Origin: Prolixibacteraceae bacterium | GTDB lineage: Bacteria; Bacteroidota; Bacteroidia; Bacteroidales; Prolixibacteraceae | Assembly (NCBI GenBank): GCA_028683385.1 | Contig: JAQUIJ010000007.1 | Location: 186,001 to 250,000 of the forward strand | DNA: 64,000 nt | Reading direction: 5' to 3' | Part shown: positions 1 to 8,605 of the stretch, piece by piece | How positions within the stretch are numbered: the stretch's first letter is position 1 | How the letters are laid out: every line of letters begins with the position of its first letter | Position numbers and translations under genes: made by a program | The notes under the pieces: model-generated | Seen by the model: only the letters and a program-made list of their open reading frames with translations | Database searches by the model: none | Told to the model about the DNA's origin: nothing

Positions 1-1
1 T

Positions 2-1045
2 GAAGCCAATCAGAAGAATTATTCAACGGCTGTTAGCGCCGGATTGGCTAACAATATTTTCACTCCGGTTTTCGGATTTTCGTCCAATTTAGGTCAGCTC
101 GTTGTTCTTGCCTTTGGTATTTACCTGATCATGACCGGAAAATTCACCATTGGATTGCTGATCAGTTTCCTGGCCTATGTGAACAGCTTTTACCACCCTT
201 TACGCCAATTGGCTGGGCTTTGGGCCAATTTCCAGATCGCTATGGCCGGATGGGACCGCATTTCGCAAATACTATCTTTGGACACGAATCTGGAAGTTAT
301 TGAGGATACAACTGTTGAATCGGCTTCTTCTTATCTTTCGTTCCGGAATGTTTCATTTACCTATCCGAATGGGAAAGAAGTATTGCATCACGTCAATTTT
401 AATCTGGAACGTGGAAAAACATACGCATTCGTAGGTCCAACCGGAGGCGGAAAAACCACTACAGCCTCGCTAATTGCCCGTTTGTACGATGCTACAACAG
501 GAACGATATTGCTCGACGGGAAAGATATTCGCAGCTACCAACCCGAAGAACGAACCAACAAAATTGGGTTTATTCTTCAGGAACCATTTTTATTTACCGG
601 AACCGTGCGCGACAATATTCTGTATGGAAATCCGGAATACAAAAACCTTTCGAACGATGAATTGGCTGCCGTGATTAAAGAATCGGGACTTGAAAGTCTG
701 CTGAGCCGGTTTGATTCAGGATTGGATTCGAAAGTTCAGACGACAGGTGATGGCATTAGTTTGGGGCAAAAACAATTGATTGCTTTTATGCGCTCGGTGC
801 TGCGTAAACCCGAACTGCTTATCCTCGACGAAGCAACCGCCAACATCGATACCATTACCGAACAATTACTCGAAAATATTCTTCAGAAATTACCTGCAAG
901 TACAACCCGTGTTATCATTGCCCACCGGTTGAATACTATAGAAAATGCCGATGAAATCTTCTTTGTCAACTCCGGAGAAGTAATTCGTGCAGGTTCCCTG
1001 GCCGATGCAGTAAATTTGTTGTTGCATGGAAAAAGGGAAAGCTAA
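2..1045 (+). CDS. ABC exporter, C-terminal part (5'-truncated by window edge)
   Basis: The reading frame is open from base 2 to the stop at 1045, so the true start lies upstream; the TTG at 44 is only an internal codon. The first 80 or so residues are hydrophobic and look like the last helices of an ABC type-1 transmembrane domain. The rest is a full nucleotide-binding domain: a Walker A (GPTGGGKTT) near nt 430-460, a Q-loop (ILQEPF), a signature written ISLGQKQ instead of LSGGQ, a Walker B ending LLILDEAT near nt 818-840 and an H-loop IIAHRLNT. This is the layout of MsbA/MdlB-type half-exporters that work as dimers in the inner membrane. The substrate cannot be told. If an MdlA/MdlB pair is present, the partner lies to the left. 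Confidence 0.9.
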   Translation, partial: EANQKNYSTAVSAGLANNIFTPVFGFSSNLGQLVVLAFGIYLIMTGKFTIGLLISFLAYVNSFYHPLRQLAGLWANFQIAMAGWDRISQILSLDTNLEVIEDTTVESASSYLSFRNVSFTYPNGKEVLHHVNFNLERGKTYAFVGPTGGGKTTTASLIARLYDATTGTILLDGKDIRSYQPEERTNKIGFILQEPFLFTGTVRDNILYGNPEYKNLSNDELAAVIKESGLESLLSRFDSGLDSKVQTTGDGISLGQKQLIAFMRSVLRKPELLILDEATANIDTITEQLLENILQKLPASTTRVIIAHRLNTIENADEIFFVNSGEVIRAGSLADAVNLLLHGKRES

Positions 1046-1069
1046 AACAATATTCGTTCTATATAGACT

Positions 1070-1102
1070 ACTGAGCAGGTGACTTGAAGTCACCTGCTCA
1101 GT
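1070..1102. terminator. Perfect 16-bp inverted repeat after the ABC gene
   Basis: Bases 1070-1085 are an exact reverse complement of 1087-1102 around a single central base. It sits 25 bases after the ABC exporter stop. There is no clear T-run, so it may be a non-canonical bidirectional terminator or a palindromic site. Its position at a gene end favours a transcription-end role. Confidence 0.55.
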
Positions 1103-1222
1103 AAATGCTGATATCAGGAATACAGATAAAAGAAACTAAAAAATGGGTTAATCTACTGGCATAATGATTTTGGAATCACGCCATCAGTAGAACCACAATA
1201 GAAAACAGAAAAACAGAAAACT

Positions 1223-1858
1223 ATGGCATTATTAGATGATTTAAAATGGCGATACGCCACCAAAAAGTACGATCCAACAAAGAAAGTAGCTCAGGAAGAT
1301 GTGGACAAGATTATTGAGGCTGCACGACTGGCACCAACGTCATCGGGCTTGCAACAGTTTCGGGTAATCGAAATTACCAATCAGGAATTAAAGGATAAGA
1401 TAGTTCCGATTGCAATGGATCAGCAAATTGTTGCGGATTGTTCGCACCTGTTGGTATTTGTTGCCTGGGATAAATATACTGCTGAAAGAATTGATGGACA
1501 GTATGACTACATTACCGATGAAAGGGAATTACCTCGCGGAAGATTTGGTTCATACACTGATCGGTTAAAAAGCTTGTATCTCAATCAGACTGAAGAACAA
1601 AATTTTGTGCACACAGCAAGGCAGGCATACATTGGATTTGGACTGGCAATTGCCCAGGCTGCGGAGCTAAAAGTTGACAGTACCCCCATGGAAGGTTTTA
1701 ACCCGGATCTACTTGATGAATTGCTCTATCTCCGGTCGAAAGGATTAAGAAGTGTTTTGTTATTGCCGTTGGGTTACCGCGATGCTGAAAATGACTGGTT
1801 GGAGAAAATGAAGAAAGTCAGAAAATTGACTGACGAATTTGTAATCAAATACAAATAA
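1223..1858 (+). CDS. NfsB-type nitroreductase / NAD(P)H-dependent oxidoreductase
   Basis: This 211-residue protein has the usual size and layout of the FMN-dependent nitroreductase family. It starts with the family N-terminus (LKWRYATKKYDPTKKV), followed by the FMN-phosphate region (AARLAPTSSGLQQ). The C-terminal part carries a GLRSVLLLPLGYR segment that corresponds to the conserved ALG-YR region. Such enzymes reduce nitroaromatics, quinones or flavins with NAD(P)H in the cytosol as homodimers. It stands alone, between a palindrome after the ABC gene and a strong terminator at 1900-1939. It resembles the NfsB/YdgI branch more than NfsA. The physiological substrate is not predictable. Confidence 0.88.
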   Translation: MALLDDLKWRYATKKYDPTKKVAQEDVDKIIEAARLAPTSSGLQQFRVIEITNQELKDKIVPIAMDQQIVADCSHLLVFVAWDKYTAERIDGQYDYITDERELPRGRFGSYTDRLKSLYLNQTEEQNFVHTARQAYIGFGLAIAQAAELKVDSTPMEGFNPDLLDELLYLRSKGLRSVLLLPLGYRDAENDWLEKMKKVRKLTDEFVIKYK

Positions 1859-1899
1859 TTCTGCCTACTGTTTTCATCACCTGAAAATAGTGAAATCCA

Positions 1900-1939
1900 A
1901 AAAGGAGAGTTGAAAATTATTCAACTCTCCTTTTCTATT
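1900..1939. terminator. Rho-independent terminator after the nitroreductase
   Basis: A perfect 14-bp stem (1900-1913 with 1921-1934) with a 7-base loop is followed by a T-rich tail. The A-run on the left and T-run on the right make it bidirectional, fitting its place between convergent genes. Confidence 0.85.
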
Positions 1940-2040
1940 TTTATTCATTAAATCCACTTTTGCTGCCGGTAGGTGTATTTTCTACTGTAGACTCTTCTTT
2001 CTTTTTACTTCTAATTTCACTTCCACAGAAATCGTAATAG

Positions 2041-2532
2041 TTAGTTCATCTTTTCAGCACAATCCCAGTGTTCTGCAATTTTACCATTTTCAATTCTAAA
2101 CATGTCGAACCAAGTGGTGGTGTATTTTTTTGACTTGTCGGCAGGATCGGGTATTTCCCGAACAAAACTTAACATCACCAGATCTCGTTCAGCAATAATT
2201 GCAACAACTGAGGTTTTGATTGTGTCGACTATGGTCTGAGGTTTTGAGAATTTCGAAAAGAAATCAACAACTGCCTTTCTCCCGGTTGCTGCATTGGGAT
2301 TGTGTTGCATGTAATTTTCATCAAAGTATTTCTCGGCTACTTCAAGGTGTCCACCCTCTAAAAATTCACGCCACATATCGTAAACAAGTTTTTTATTGCT
2401 TTCGAGGGTTTGATTGTCACTCTTAAGCAGTTGGTCTTGCGGTGCAAGTGGTTTTACCGGGAGTTGCCCAAATGTTATGGAAGATGCCAGAATGAAAGTC
2501 ATCGTTAAGATTGCGAAGAATGTAGATTTCAT
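2041..2532 (-). CDS. Secreted SnoaL-like (NTF2-fold) protein
   Basis: The predicted product has 163 residues. I chose the ATG at 2532 because it begins a clean signal peptide (MKSTFFAILTMTFILASS, then a G-Q boundary), whereas the frame upstream adds a charged, non-signal-like stretch. The mature part has a SnoaL/polyketide-cyclase-like pattern: YDMWREFLEGGHLEVAEKYF, then YMQHNP, and a C-terminal W-x-D-MFRIENGKIAEHWDC, typical of ester-cyclase-like NTF2 proteins. Such proteins bind small hydrophobic ligands and many have no known reaction. It lies at the downstream end of a minus-strand series of secreted proteins, with 141 bases to the ThuA-like gene, so co-transcription is possible but not shown. 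Confidence 0.75.
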   Translation of the reverse strand: MKSTFFAILTMTFILASSITFGQLPVKPLAPQDQLLKSDNQTLESNKKLVYDMWREFLEGGHLEVAEKYFDENYMQHNPNAATGRKAVVDFFSKFSKPQTIVDTIKTSVVAIIAERDLVMLSFVREIPDPADKSKKYTTTWFDMFRIENGKIAEHWDCAEKMN

Positions 2533-2673
2533 TTTGATTGATTTAAATTTAAAACACACATGTCTTAAGTACAAATCACCTAACATCAATTCATTTAGAT
2601 TGTTTATAGAGGATTGATATTAGGTGATTTCCGCCGGTCTGCTAAAAAAAGGAAAGTTAAAATCAGGAACGTA

Positions 2674-3468
2674 TTAATGCTCAAATACATTTCCCTTTTT
2701 ATCGGTGGCAATTACCCAGCGAAAAGCATCAATGATGAGCTTATTTTGTGTTGCATCAGTAAAAATCTGTGATCCATGACCCATATTCAGGTAAATCATG
2801 CGGTAATCCGTATTCGTCCAAACCACCGGAAAGTCACCATCAGGAACAATGTCTTTCAGACCAAACGGATAATTATCCGGTGAGAGCGTAACCAGAACTT
2901 TGATGTTTTTTCGCTCGCGTGGACTCGGTTTCCACTGATACCATTCGTTGATGGGTGCAATAAATGAAGCGGGCAATCCTTTGGTAACCGTATGTTTTGG
3001 ATCATCAATTACGAGTTTAGCGGGCATCGGTGGCCAATTATTGCGGTAAAAAACACCACCACCCAGAAAATCGAGTCCCCATGGCCAGTTGGTATCCCGG
3101 TCGTTGTAGGCTGCCACATGAAAGCCATACCAACCACCGCCATTTTCCATGTATCTCCGGAAAGCTTCACGCTGCTCCGTATTGTGCGGGAAATCGTTAA
3201 TCATCATCACCAGTTGATAATCTTTCAGCTTGGCATCATTTAAATCGGTCATTGTGCTGGTGGTATCGAACACAAAACCGCCGCCACTGGTCAAATCCTT
3301 AAAAAAGCGGATTGCATCGTTTGCGAATAAAACATGGTCTCTTTCAACCTGTTTGCTATAAAATGCCAGCACTTTAAATCGCGGAAACTGCGCCTGCAAG
3401 TTCAGGCTAAACAGGAGCGCTACAATGACAAGCATAAAGCCTTTAAACAGAAATTTCAGTTGTTTCAT
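2674..3468 (-). CDS. ThuA-like domain protein, paralogue A (secreted)
   Basis: The product has about 264 residues from the ATG at 3468, which begins a signal peptide (MKQLKFLFKGFMLVIVALLF...LQAQ); codons further upstream overlap the previous gene and lack signal character. The mature part matches the ThuA (trehalose-utilisation) family with a class-I glutamine-amidotransferase-like fold: FKVLAFYSK near the N-terminus, a GGGWYGFHVAAY segment in the middle, and a late VVWTNTDYRMIYLNMGHG. ThuA proteins are linked to sugar oxidation or keto-sugar metabolism and often lie next to GH or Gfo/Idh genes. It is a tandem paralogue of the next gene, 37 bases away. Confidence 0.85.
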   Translation of the reverse strand: MKQLKFLFKGFMLVIVALLFSLNLQAQFPRFKVLAFYSKQVERDHVLFANDAIRFFKDLTSGGGFVFDTTSTMTDLNDAKLKDYQLVMMINDFPHNTEQREAFRRYMENGGGWYGFHVAAYNDRDTNWPWGLDFLGGGVFYRNNWPPMPAKLVIDDPKHTVTKGLPASFIAPINEWYQWKPSPRERKNIKVLVTLSPDNYPFGLKDIVPDGDFPVVWTNTDYRMIYLNMGHGSQIFTDATQNKLIIDAFRWVIATDKKGNVFEH

Positions 3469-3505
3469 AATTCTGATTGATTGGTTACGGTTGGTTAGTG
3501 GTTCA

Positions 3506-4282
3506 TTATTTCCCGGCAGCCCACAAAATGGCATTTCCGAACATGGTTTTGAAATCGCTGGATTTAAACAAATTGGCATGGTGACCCATTAGAAAATACA
3601 CGTTGCGAGCCTTCATCTTTTCGTTCACCCAAATAGCCGGATGATCGCCCATTTTAATATCGGAAGCTGGCTGATAACTCGATTCGTCGACGTTGGCCAA
3701 CACATGCACATTGGGGCGCGGATTCTTATTGAAAGTGTACCATTCGTCATCAGGAAGAACAAATGATGCTGAAACGCCTTTCATGACCTGATGTTTGGCA
3801 TCTTCAACATTTACTTTTCCGGAAGCCGTTGCAGCAATGTAATTTTCGAAACGAATTCCGCCCATAAAATCAGAGAACCAATTCCACATCGGGTAGCCAT
3901 CAAACTCTCCCAGCAAGGTGGCATGATGAAATCCAACCCAGCCGCCACGTCCTTCCTCAATGTACTTAATAAAAGCAGCTTCGGCTTCCTTGCTCCAGGT
4001 ATAGGGCGGATAATTCAACTGAATGAATACGTTATATTTGGACAACATCGTTTCGTTTATTTCGGTAGCATGATTGATTACCGTAATTTCGAAGTCTTTT
4101 TCGGCTGAATACGTTTTCAGCCAATCGAGTGCGGCAACAACAAAACCTTCATGTTGTCCGCCACGTTCAGTAAGTAAAAGCACTTTAAATTGAGGCGATT
4201 TGGCAAACAAATCGGAACCTCCGGATAGCAACAGTAAAATTAATCCGGGAATTGCCAGAATTTTAAAAATCTGATTTTTCAT
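3506..4282 (-). CDS. ThuA-like domain protein, paralogue B (secreted)
   Basis: A 258-residue protein with an N-terminal signal peptide (MKNQIFKILAIPGLILLLLSGG). The ThuA pattern runs from FKVLLLTERGGQHEGF through GRGGWVGFHHATL to HPAIWVNEKMKARNVYFLMGHH. It is clearly related to paralogue A, and the two probably arose by tandem duplication. A good minus-strand promoter candidate lies at 4300-4332, so this gene may head a transcript with paralogue A and perhaps the SnoaL-like gene. The reaction catalysed by ThuA proteins in Bacteroidota is not settled. The repeated G-G-W-x-G-F-H motif suggests that both copies keep the same site. Confidence 0.85.
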   Translation of the reverse strand: MKNQIFKILAIPGLILLLLSGGSDLFAKSPQFKVLLLTERGGQHEGFVVAALDWLKTYSAEKDFEITVINHATEINETMLSKYNVFIQLNYPPYTWSKEAEAAFIKYIEEGRGGWVGFHHATLLGEFDGYPMWNWFSDFMGGIRFENYIAATASGKVNVEDAKHQVMKGVSASFVLPDDEWYTFNKNPRPNVHVLANVDESSYQPASDIKMGDHPAIWVNEKMKARNVYFLMGHHANLFKSSDFKTMFGNAILWAAGK

Positions 4283-4299
4283 CTTAATATTGGTTTAGT

Positions 4300-4332
4300 C
4301 AAAATTACAAATCCATGTATTTTCATATTCAA
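4300..4332 (-). promoter_or_regulatory. Bacteroidota-type promoter for the ThuA pair
   Basis: Read on the minus strand, 4307-4300 is TAATTTTG, matching the TAnnTTTG -7 element, and a TTG sits at 4332-4330 with a 22-base spacer. The predicted start is about 10 bases before the ATG at 4282, giving a very short leader. Confidence 0.5.
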
Positions 4333-4401
4333 GTCATCCTGAACTTGATTCAGGATCTCAACGCACTTAAGATTAAGACCCCGAAATAAATTCGGGGTGA
4401 T
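4333..4401. repeat. Two-hairpin REPIN-like palindromic repeat
   Basis: Two short hairpins face each other. The first (4333-4357) pairs ATCCTGAA with TTCAGGAT. The second (4377-4401) pairs ACCCCGAA with TTCGGGGT. The outer ends (GTCATC and GGTGAT) are also nearly complementary. Related copies lie at 14084, 20329 and 24858. Confidence 0.7.
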
Positions 4402-4410
4402 AAACACAAC

Positions 4411-6204
4411 CTATTTCATCGACATTGCGGTAACAGCCTGCAAAAACCAACCGGTGTGAGGAATCCACTGTTCGCTCCATCTCCATTCATTGCCGTTGTC
4501 TTCAACTTTGAAATCGATGCCCGAACCATCGCCTTTCCCATCTTTTCCGGTGATCCCGTTGGAGATTCCTCCCCTGCCCGATCCGTGTCCAAACATCGAA
4601 GCCATATACGGAACATTATTCTGTCCGTAACCATACATCATGCACATGTTATAGGGATTGCAGCCAAGTACCCACGACACCAGATTTTCGGCATAAACAG
4701 CCAGTTCCGGCTTCACACCAAACGGTGCTTTGTCAGGATAAACCAATCGTCCGCCAACAATTATGGCAGCTGCGAGTGAACCCAAACGGGCATCTTCGCC
4801 CTGCCACCACCAGCCACTTTCATTTTCGTGTGGAATAAAAAATCCACCCTGAACTTTTCCCTTGAACAGAAAGCTTTGACGGGCATATCCAAACGGATTT
4901 ACCACTTCTTTGGTCACTTTCAGGTTGTAATCGATCGCCGTTTTGATAGTTGCCAATGCTATATTCCGAAATGTCTGATCGGTCTCTTTATCGAGGAAAC
5001 GTGCAAGCGCCATAATGGGCAAACCGGCATCAGCAGCGTGCCAGAACGGACGGTTCGAATCGTTGGCAATGAAATATCCTTCCGGCGAAAGTCGTTTGTT
5101 CAAGTTTGAGGCACGTTGGCGGGCTTCATCACGATAAACGTCTTTGCCAGTTGCAATCCAAAGTTCAGTAGCTGCCATCAGCGCACAATAATCGTCAATC
5201 ACATTGTCTTTACCATCGTCAGCATATTTGGTACTGAACTTTTGAAGGTGCGCAAAAGCCTGTTCTGCCGCATCCAGGTATTGTTTCGATGTAAAATCAC
5301 CATCTTTTTCCCATTGCGAGATACGGGCCAAAGCTGCTACGGCTATTCCGCCACCTTCGCGGTAAGCACACTGGTAATCGGAAGTGGTTTTGCTGTCAGC
5401 GAGCAACCCGACAACTCGCCGAGCTTTCGGGTTTTTATCAAAGTAGCTGAAAACCGTCATGTAGAAATAACCTTCAGGAGAAAGCGAACGCATGAGGTAA
5501 TCGGCTCCATAAATGGCTTCATTGGTCAAAGCTTCTTGTACACCAATTTGCTTTAGCAATTCAGGAACACGTACTGTGGTATTGATCAATGACCAGGTAA
5601 CCATTGGAATTTGCTGAGGCGACATAAAATTGGTATATGCCAGATGTGAAAAGTATTTGCTGATATCGCCTGAAGCATCGCACCAGCCTCCTTGAAGATC
5701 GACTGTTTTGTCGCTTCCATAAAGTAATATGGCTTTATCGGCTTCTAGTTCTTCGGGCGAATTAGCCCGTTGTTTATTGAAAAAATTCACAATGGCTGGT
5801 ATGGCAATCTTTCCCAATGCTTGTTCTTCCACCTTGAATTCGCAGGATTCATATTTCGTCCCATCAATTGTCACCTGAAGTTTAAAATTTCCGGATTGAT
5901 GAAAGGCAGAAAAGTCAATCCGTCTATACCAAACATCCGGATCCCAATCGATTACTTGTTCCGATTGTCCAACTTTTCCGGAGTACACGATTCTTCTGTG
6001 GGGCTCATCGATAATATGAAATGATGTTCCCGAAATGATTGCCTGATTGCTTTTTATAATTGCAGTTTTTGGACCTTCGAGGTTATAGGCAACCTGATTG
6101 GCCAATATCGTGATTGGTTGGTTGTTTTGCGCTTGCAAATCAGGTATCAATCCTTTAAAAAACAGAAATACAAACAAGAAATAAACGATCCTTATTTTGG
6201 TCAT
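4411..6204 (-). CDS. Glycoside hydrolase family 9 protein with N-terminal Ig-like domain
   Basis: A 597-residue secreted protein. The signal peptide (MTKIRIVYFLFVFLFFKGLIPDLQAQ) is followed by a CelD_N-type Ig-like domain at about residues 30-125 (ILANQVAYNLEGPKTAII). The catalytic (alpha/alpha)6 domain follows. It includes GGWCDASGDISKY near residue 172, where the D-A-x-G-D pattern holds the GH9 catalytic aspartates. A WVLGCNPYNMCMMYGYG segment matches the family's NPYN region. A C-terminal SEQWIPHTGWFL holds the likely acid glutamate. GH9 enzymes are inverting endoglucanases or related beta-glucosidases. The S between A and G in the DAGD motif is unusual. It probably acts on beta-glucans in the periplasm or at the surface, next to two ThuA-like proteins. 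Confidence 0.82.
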   Translation of the reverse strand: MTKIRIVYFLFVFLFFKGLIPDLQAQNNQPITILANQVAYNLEGPKTAIIKSNQAIISGTSFHIIDEPHRRIVYSGKVGQSEQVIDWDPDVWYRRIDFSAFHQSGNFKLQVTIDGTKYESCEFKVEEQALGKIAIPAIVNFFNKQRANSPEELEADKAILLYGSDKTVDLQGGWCDASGDISKYFSHLAYTNFMSPQQIPMVTWSLINTTVRVPELLKQIGVQEALTNEAIYGADYLMRSLSPEGYFYMTVFSYFDKNPKARRVVGLLADSKTTSDYQCAYREGGGIAVAALARISQWEKDGDFTSKQYLDAAEQAFAHLQKFSTKYADDGKDNVIDDYCALMAATELWIATGKDVYRDEARQRASNLNKRLSPEGYFIANDSNRPFWHAADAGLPIMALARFLDKETDQTFRNIALATIKTAIDYNLKVTKEVVNPFGYARQSFLFKGKVQGGFFIPHENESGWWWQGEDARLGSLAAAIIVGGRLVYPDKAPFGVKPELAVYAENLVSWVLGCNPYNMCMMYGYGQNNVPYMASMFGHGSGRGGISNGITGKDGKGDGSGIDFKVEDNGNEWRWSEQWIPHTGWFLQAVTAMSMK

Positions 6205-6269
6205 TTGGTTTAGTTTAGGTTTTTAGTAAGTCAGTATATTTTAAAGCAAATAGCTGTAATTTACAACAC

Positions 6270-6277
6270 CAAATATA
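6270..6277 (-). promoter_or_regulatory. Candidate -7 element for the GH9 gene
   Basis: On the minus strand this reads TATATTTG, a full match to TAnnTTTG, 65 bases before the GH9 start at 6204. No well-spaced -33 TTG is visible (the nearest is 24 bases away), so support is partial. Confidence 0.35.
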
Positions 6278-6520
6278 TACTACTTTTTCAAAATTACAGG
6301 TCAACAAGTCCTAATGTTTTGAATAGATTCAGAGCTATTGGGACATAACTGACAGGGTTATAGAGATAGAAATTATTGTCCTAAGCCTAAAGGCAAACGA
6401 CAATGCATAAATGTAGAAGATGACAATTTATCCTTGGCAGTTCCGCTTTAAGAAACGGATAAAATTTATTATTTATATTTAATGAATATCCGGTTACTTA
6501 CCTAATTGTTTTAATCGGAG

Positions 6521-6760
6521 GGGCTTTGCCCCTTACCCCTAATTCCTTTTTTGTCTTCCTGCCCGACAGGCTTGGCAGGCGGGGACACAAAAAAGGAATC
6601 AAAAAAAGTCAAGGCTGTGCACGCTTCGCTCGAAAAACTAACTTCGACGGCTAAAATCTTTTAAACTCCCCCGAATACTCGGGCTCAAACAGAAAAGATT
6701 TTTTAACGCCCCCTTCACTTGTTTTTCGGCTCACCGGCCAAGGCCAGTCGCCACCAGCAA
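6521..6760. repeat. Structured GC-rich intergenic element (nested inverted repeats)
   Basis: A GC-rich block in an AT-rich spacer contains several nested palindromes. A 13-bp perfect stem (6542-6554 with 6587-6599) encloses a CCTGCC/GGCAGG hairpin. A 10-bp stem (6653-6662 with 6693-6702) encloses a CCCGA/TCGGG hairpin. No coding capacity is evident. It looks like a dispersed non-coding repeat or a structured RNA rather than a simple terminator. Confidence 0.55.
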
Positions 6761-7060
6761 GAACCATTTTCAGTTTAGGTATAATACCGGACATTCATTT
6801 ATATTTTTCTTAGCGTACGTCGGTGGTGACTGAGTTAAATAATGGATGAATTAACTTCAACAATTAAGTTTAAGGTTCTGATAAATTAATAATTACAATA
6901 ATTTTTTTTCGTAAATTAGTATGTTAGTTTTTCATCTTATGGTTGTAAAAAGCTAACACAATTGGTCTGATTTTCCAATTTGAACTTATGCAAAATCTCA
7001 CTTCAGAATTTTCCCTCTGAAACGAATCTATTGTTATCTGTTGTTTTTTAAAAAATCAAA

Positions 7061-8605
7061 ATGAAACCTTTATCGAGAAGAAAATTCATTCAGAACGCTG
7101 CCCTTGCGGGTGGTGCGATGCTTTTCCTTCCCGAATTGGAAGCCAGTATGTTGCTCGACAAGCAAACGTCAGGCAACTACTTCCTGAAAGAATTCGGGAT
7201 TGATCAAAACCTCTGCCAGAAACTTCTGGCAAAAGCTCTTTCGAAAGGCGGCGACTTTGCCGACCTGTACTTCGAATATTCGGTCATGAATTACCTTGGA
7301 CTGGAAGATGGAAAGGTAAACCGTTCTTATGGCGACATTTCCCTGGGTGTCGGGATCCGCACTGTGAAAGGCGATCAAATTGGTTACGGTTTTACCCAGG
7401 AACTGACAGAAGCTTCAATGATTTCGGCTGCGGCAACTGCGGCAACCATATGCGATTTGAAAGCTGCTCCGGTGAGATTATCTCTCAATCCACTAAAAAC
7501 AGGAAATTATTATCCAGTGGCAATTAATTATGATGGCATTCCAGCCAATTCAAAATTGCCTGTGCTGCAAAGCATCAATCAAAAATGTTTTAGCCTGTCT
7601 CCTGAAGTTGTTAAAGTGAGTGCAGGATTTCTCAGTTCTGCAAAACGCATATTGGTTGTCACCAGCGACGGCGTAATGGCTGAGGATTTGATTCCGCATG
7701 GATTTGTTTATGCTTCAGTTGCCGCGGAACGAAACGGCAAACGAGAACAGTCGTTTTACAATTTGGGCGGGCACCGCGATTTTTCATTTTATACTGATGA
7801 TGTCGTTGACAAGGTTGCTACCAAAGCTGTAAACAACGCACTTATTCAATTTGATGCAGTTCAGCCTCCGGCAGGTGAAATCCCTGTTGTATTGGGACCC
7901 GGTGTTACCGGAATCTTATTACATGAAGCCATTGGCCATGGCATGGAAGCCGATTTTAACCGGAAGAAAACTTCAACTTTCAGTAACATGATTGGAAAGA
8001 AAGTGGCAGAACCTTTTGTGACCATCATTGATGATGGTACCAACATGAACCTCGCCGGAAGCCTTAATGTTGATGATGAAGGAACTCCCGGACAAAAGAC
8101 GGTATTGGTTGAAAATGGCATATTAACCAGTTATCTGCACGATAAAATATCGGCCAAACATTACGGAGTCGAACCCACAGGAAATGGCCGCAGGCAGGAT
8201 TTCCAGAATTATCCAATTCCACGCATGCGCAACACTTACATGCTTGGCGGAACTGCCAATCCGGAAGACGTTATTAAACAAGCTGGCAATGGCATTTATG
8301 TTGAAGATGTCAGTAACGGACAGGTAAAAATTGGGGAAGGCGATTTTGCATTTTATGTATCGCGTGGACGAATGATTGAAAATGGTAAACTGACTGCTCC
8401 AATCAAGGATGTAAACATCATGGGCAATGGTCCCAAAATGCTCACCAACATCATCATGCTGGCCAATAATCTTGAAATGGACTATGGTGGTGCAGGTCAA
8501 TGCGGCAAGAACAATCAGGGCGTTCCTGTTTCCTTCGGATTGCCAACCTGCCTGGTTAAATCATTAACGGTTGGAGGTACCCAACAGAAAGGAGGTCAGT
8601 CATGA
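7061..8605 (+). CDS. tldD: TldD-type metalloprotease with Tat-like leader
   Basis: This 514-residue member of the TldD/PmbA (peptidase U62) family starts with a twin-arginine leader (SRRKFIQNAALAGGAMLFLP at residues 5-24). The zinc-binding motif HEAIGHGMEAD lies near residue 288. The C-terminal region has the family's glycine-rich G-Q-x-x-I-G-E-G stretch. In E. coli TldD and TldE/PmbA form a cytosolic heterodimer that degrades unfolded peptides and matures microcin B17 and CcdA-like substrates. The adjoining pmbA gene overlaps by four bases (ATGA), which indicates translational coupling. The Tat-like leader is odd for a family whose known members are cytosolic and implies export, perhaps carrying the leaderless partner along. 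Confidence 0.9.
   Translation: MKPLSRRKFIQNAALAGGAMLFLPELEASMLLDKQTSGNYFLKEFGIDQNLCQKLLAKALSKGGDFADLYFEYSVMNYLGLEDGKVNRSYGDISLGVGIRTVKGDQIGYGFTQELTEASMISAAATAATICDLKAAPVRLSLNPLKTGNYYPVAINYDGIPANSKLPVLQSINQKCFSLSPEVVKVSAGFLSSAKRILVVTSDGVMAEDLIPHGFVYASVAAERNGKREQSFYNLGGHRDFSFYTDDVVDKVATKAVNNALIQFDAVQPPAGEIPVVLGPGVTGILLHEAIGHGMEADFNRKKTSTFSNMIGKKVAEPFVTIIDDGTNMNLAGSLNVDDEGTPGQKTVLVENGILTSYLHDKISAKHYGVEPTGNGRRQDFQNYPIPRMRNTYMLGGTANPEDVIKQAGNGIYVEDVSNGQVKIGEGDFAFYVSRGRMIENGKLTAPIKDVNIMGNGPKMLTNIIMLANNLEMDYGGAGQCGKNNQGVPVSFGLPTCLVKSLTVGGTQQKGGQS

Larger units (their letters stand above)
6205..7060. other. 856-bp intergenic region between divergent GH9 and TldD
   Basis: I find no convincing gene here. 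The left part holds a minus-strand -7-like element (6270-6277) for the GH9 gene. The middle (about 6521-6760) is a structured repeat annotated separately. The right part (6780-7060) is AT-rich and probably holds the tldD promoter, but I could not fix a -33/-7 pair. Confidence 0.7.

Noticed and set aside
1070-1102. Possible attachment site or recombination core
   Set aside because: A perfect palindrome directly after a gene is more simply a transcription-end structure; no integrase or direct repeat accompanies it.
4456-4779. Long plus-strand frames opposite the GH9 gene
   Set aside because: They are antisense shadows of a clear GH9 coding sequence and carry no domain; the same applies to frames opposite the TonB receptor, the retropepsin-RimK fusion and the GH125 gene.
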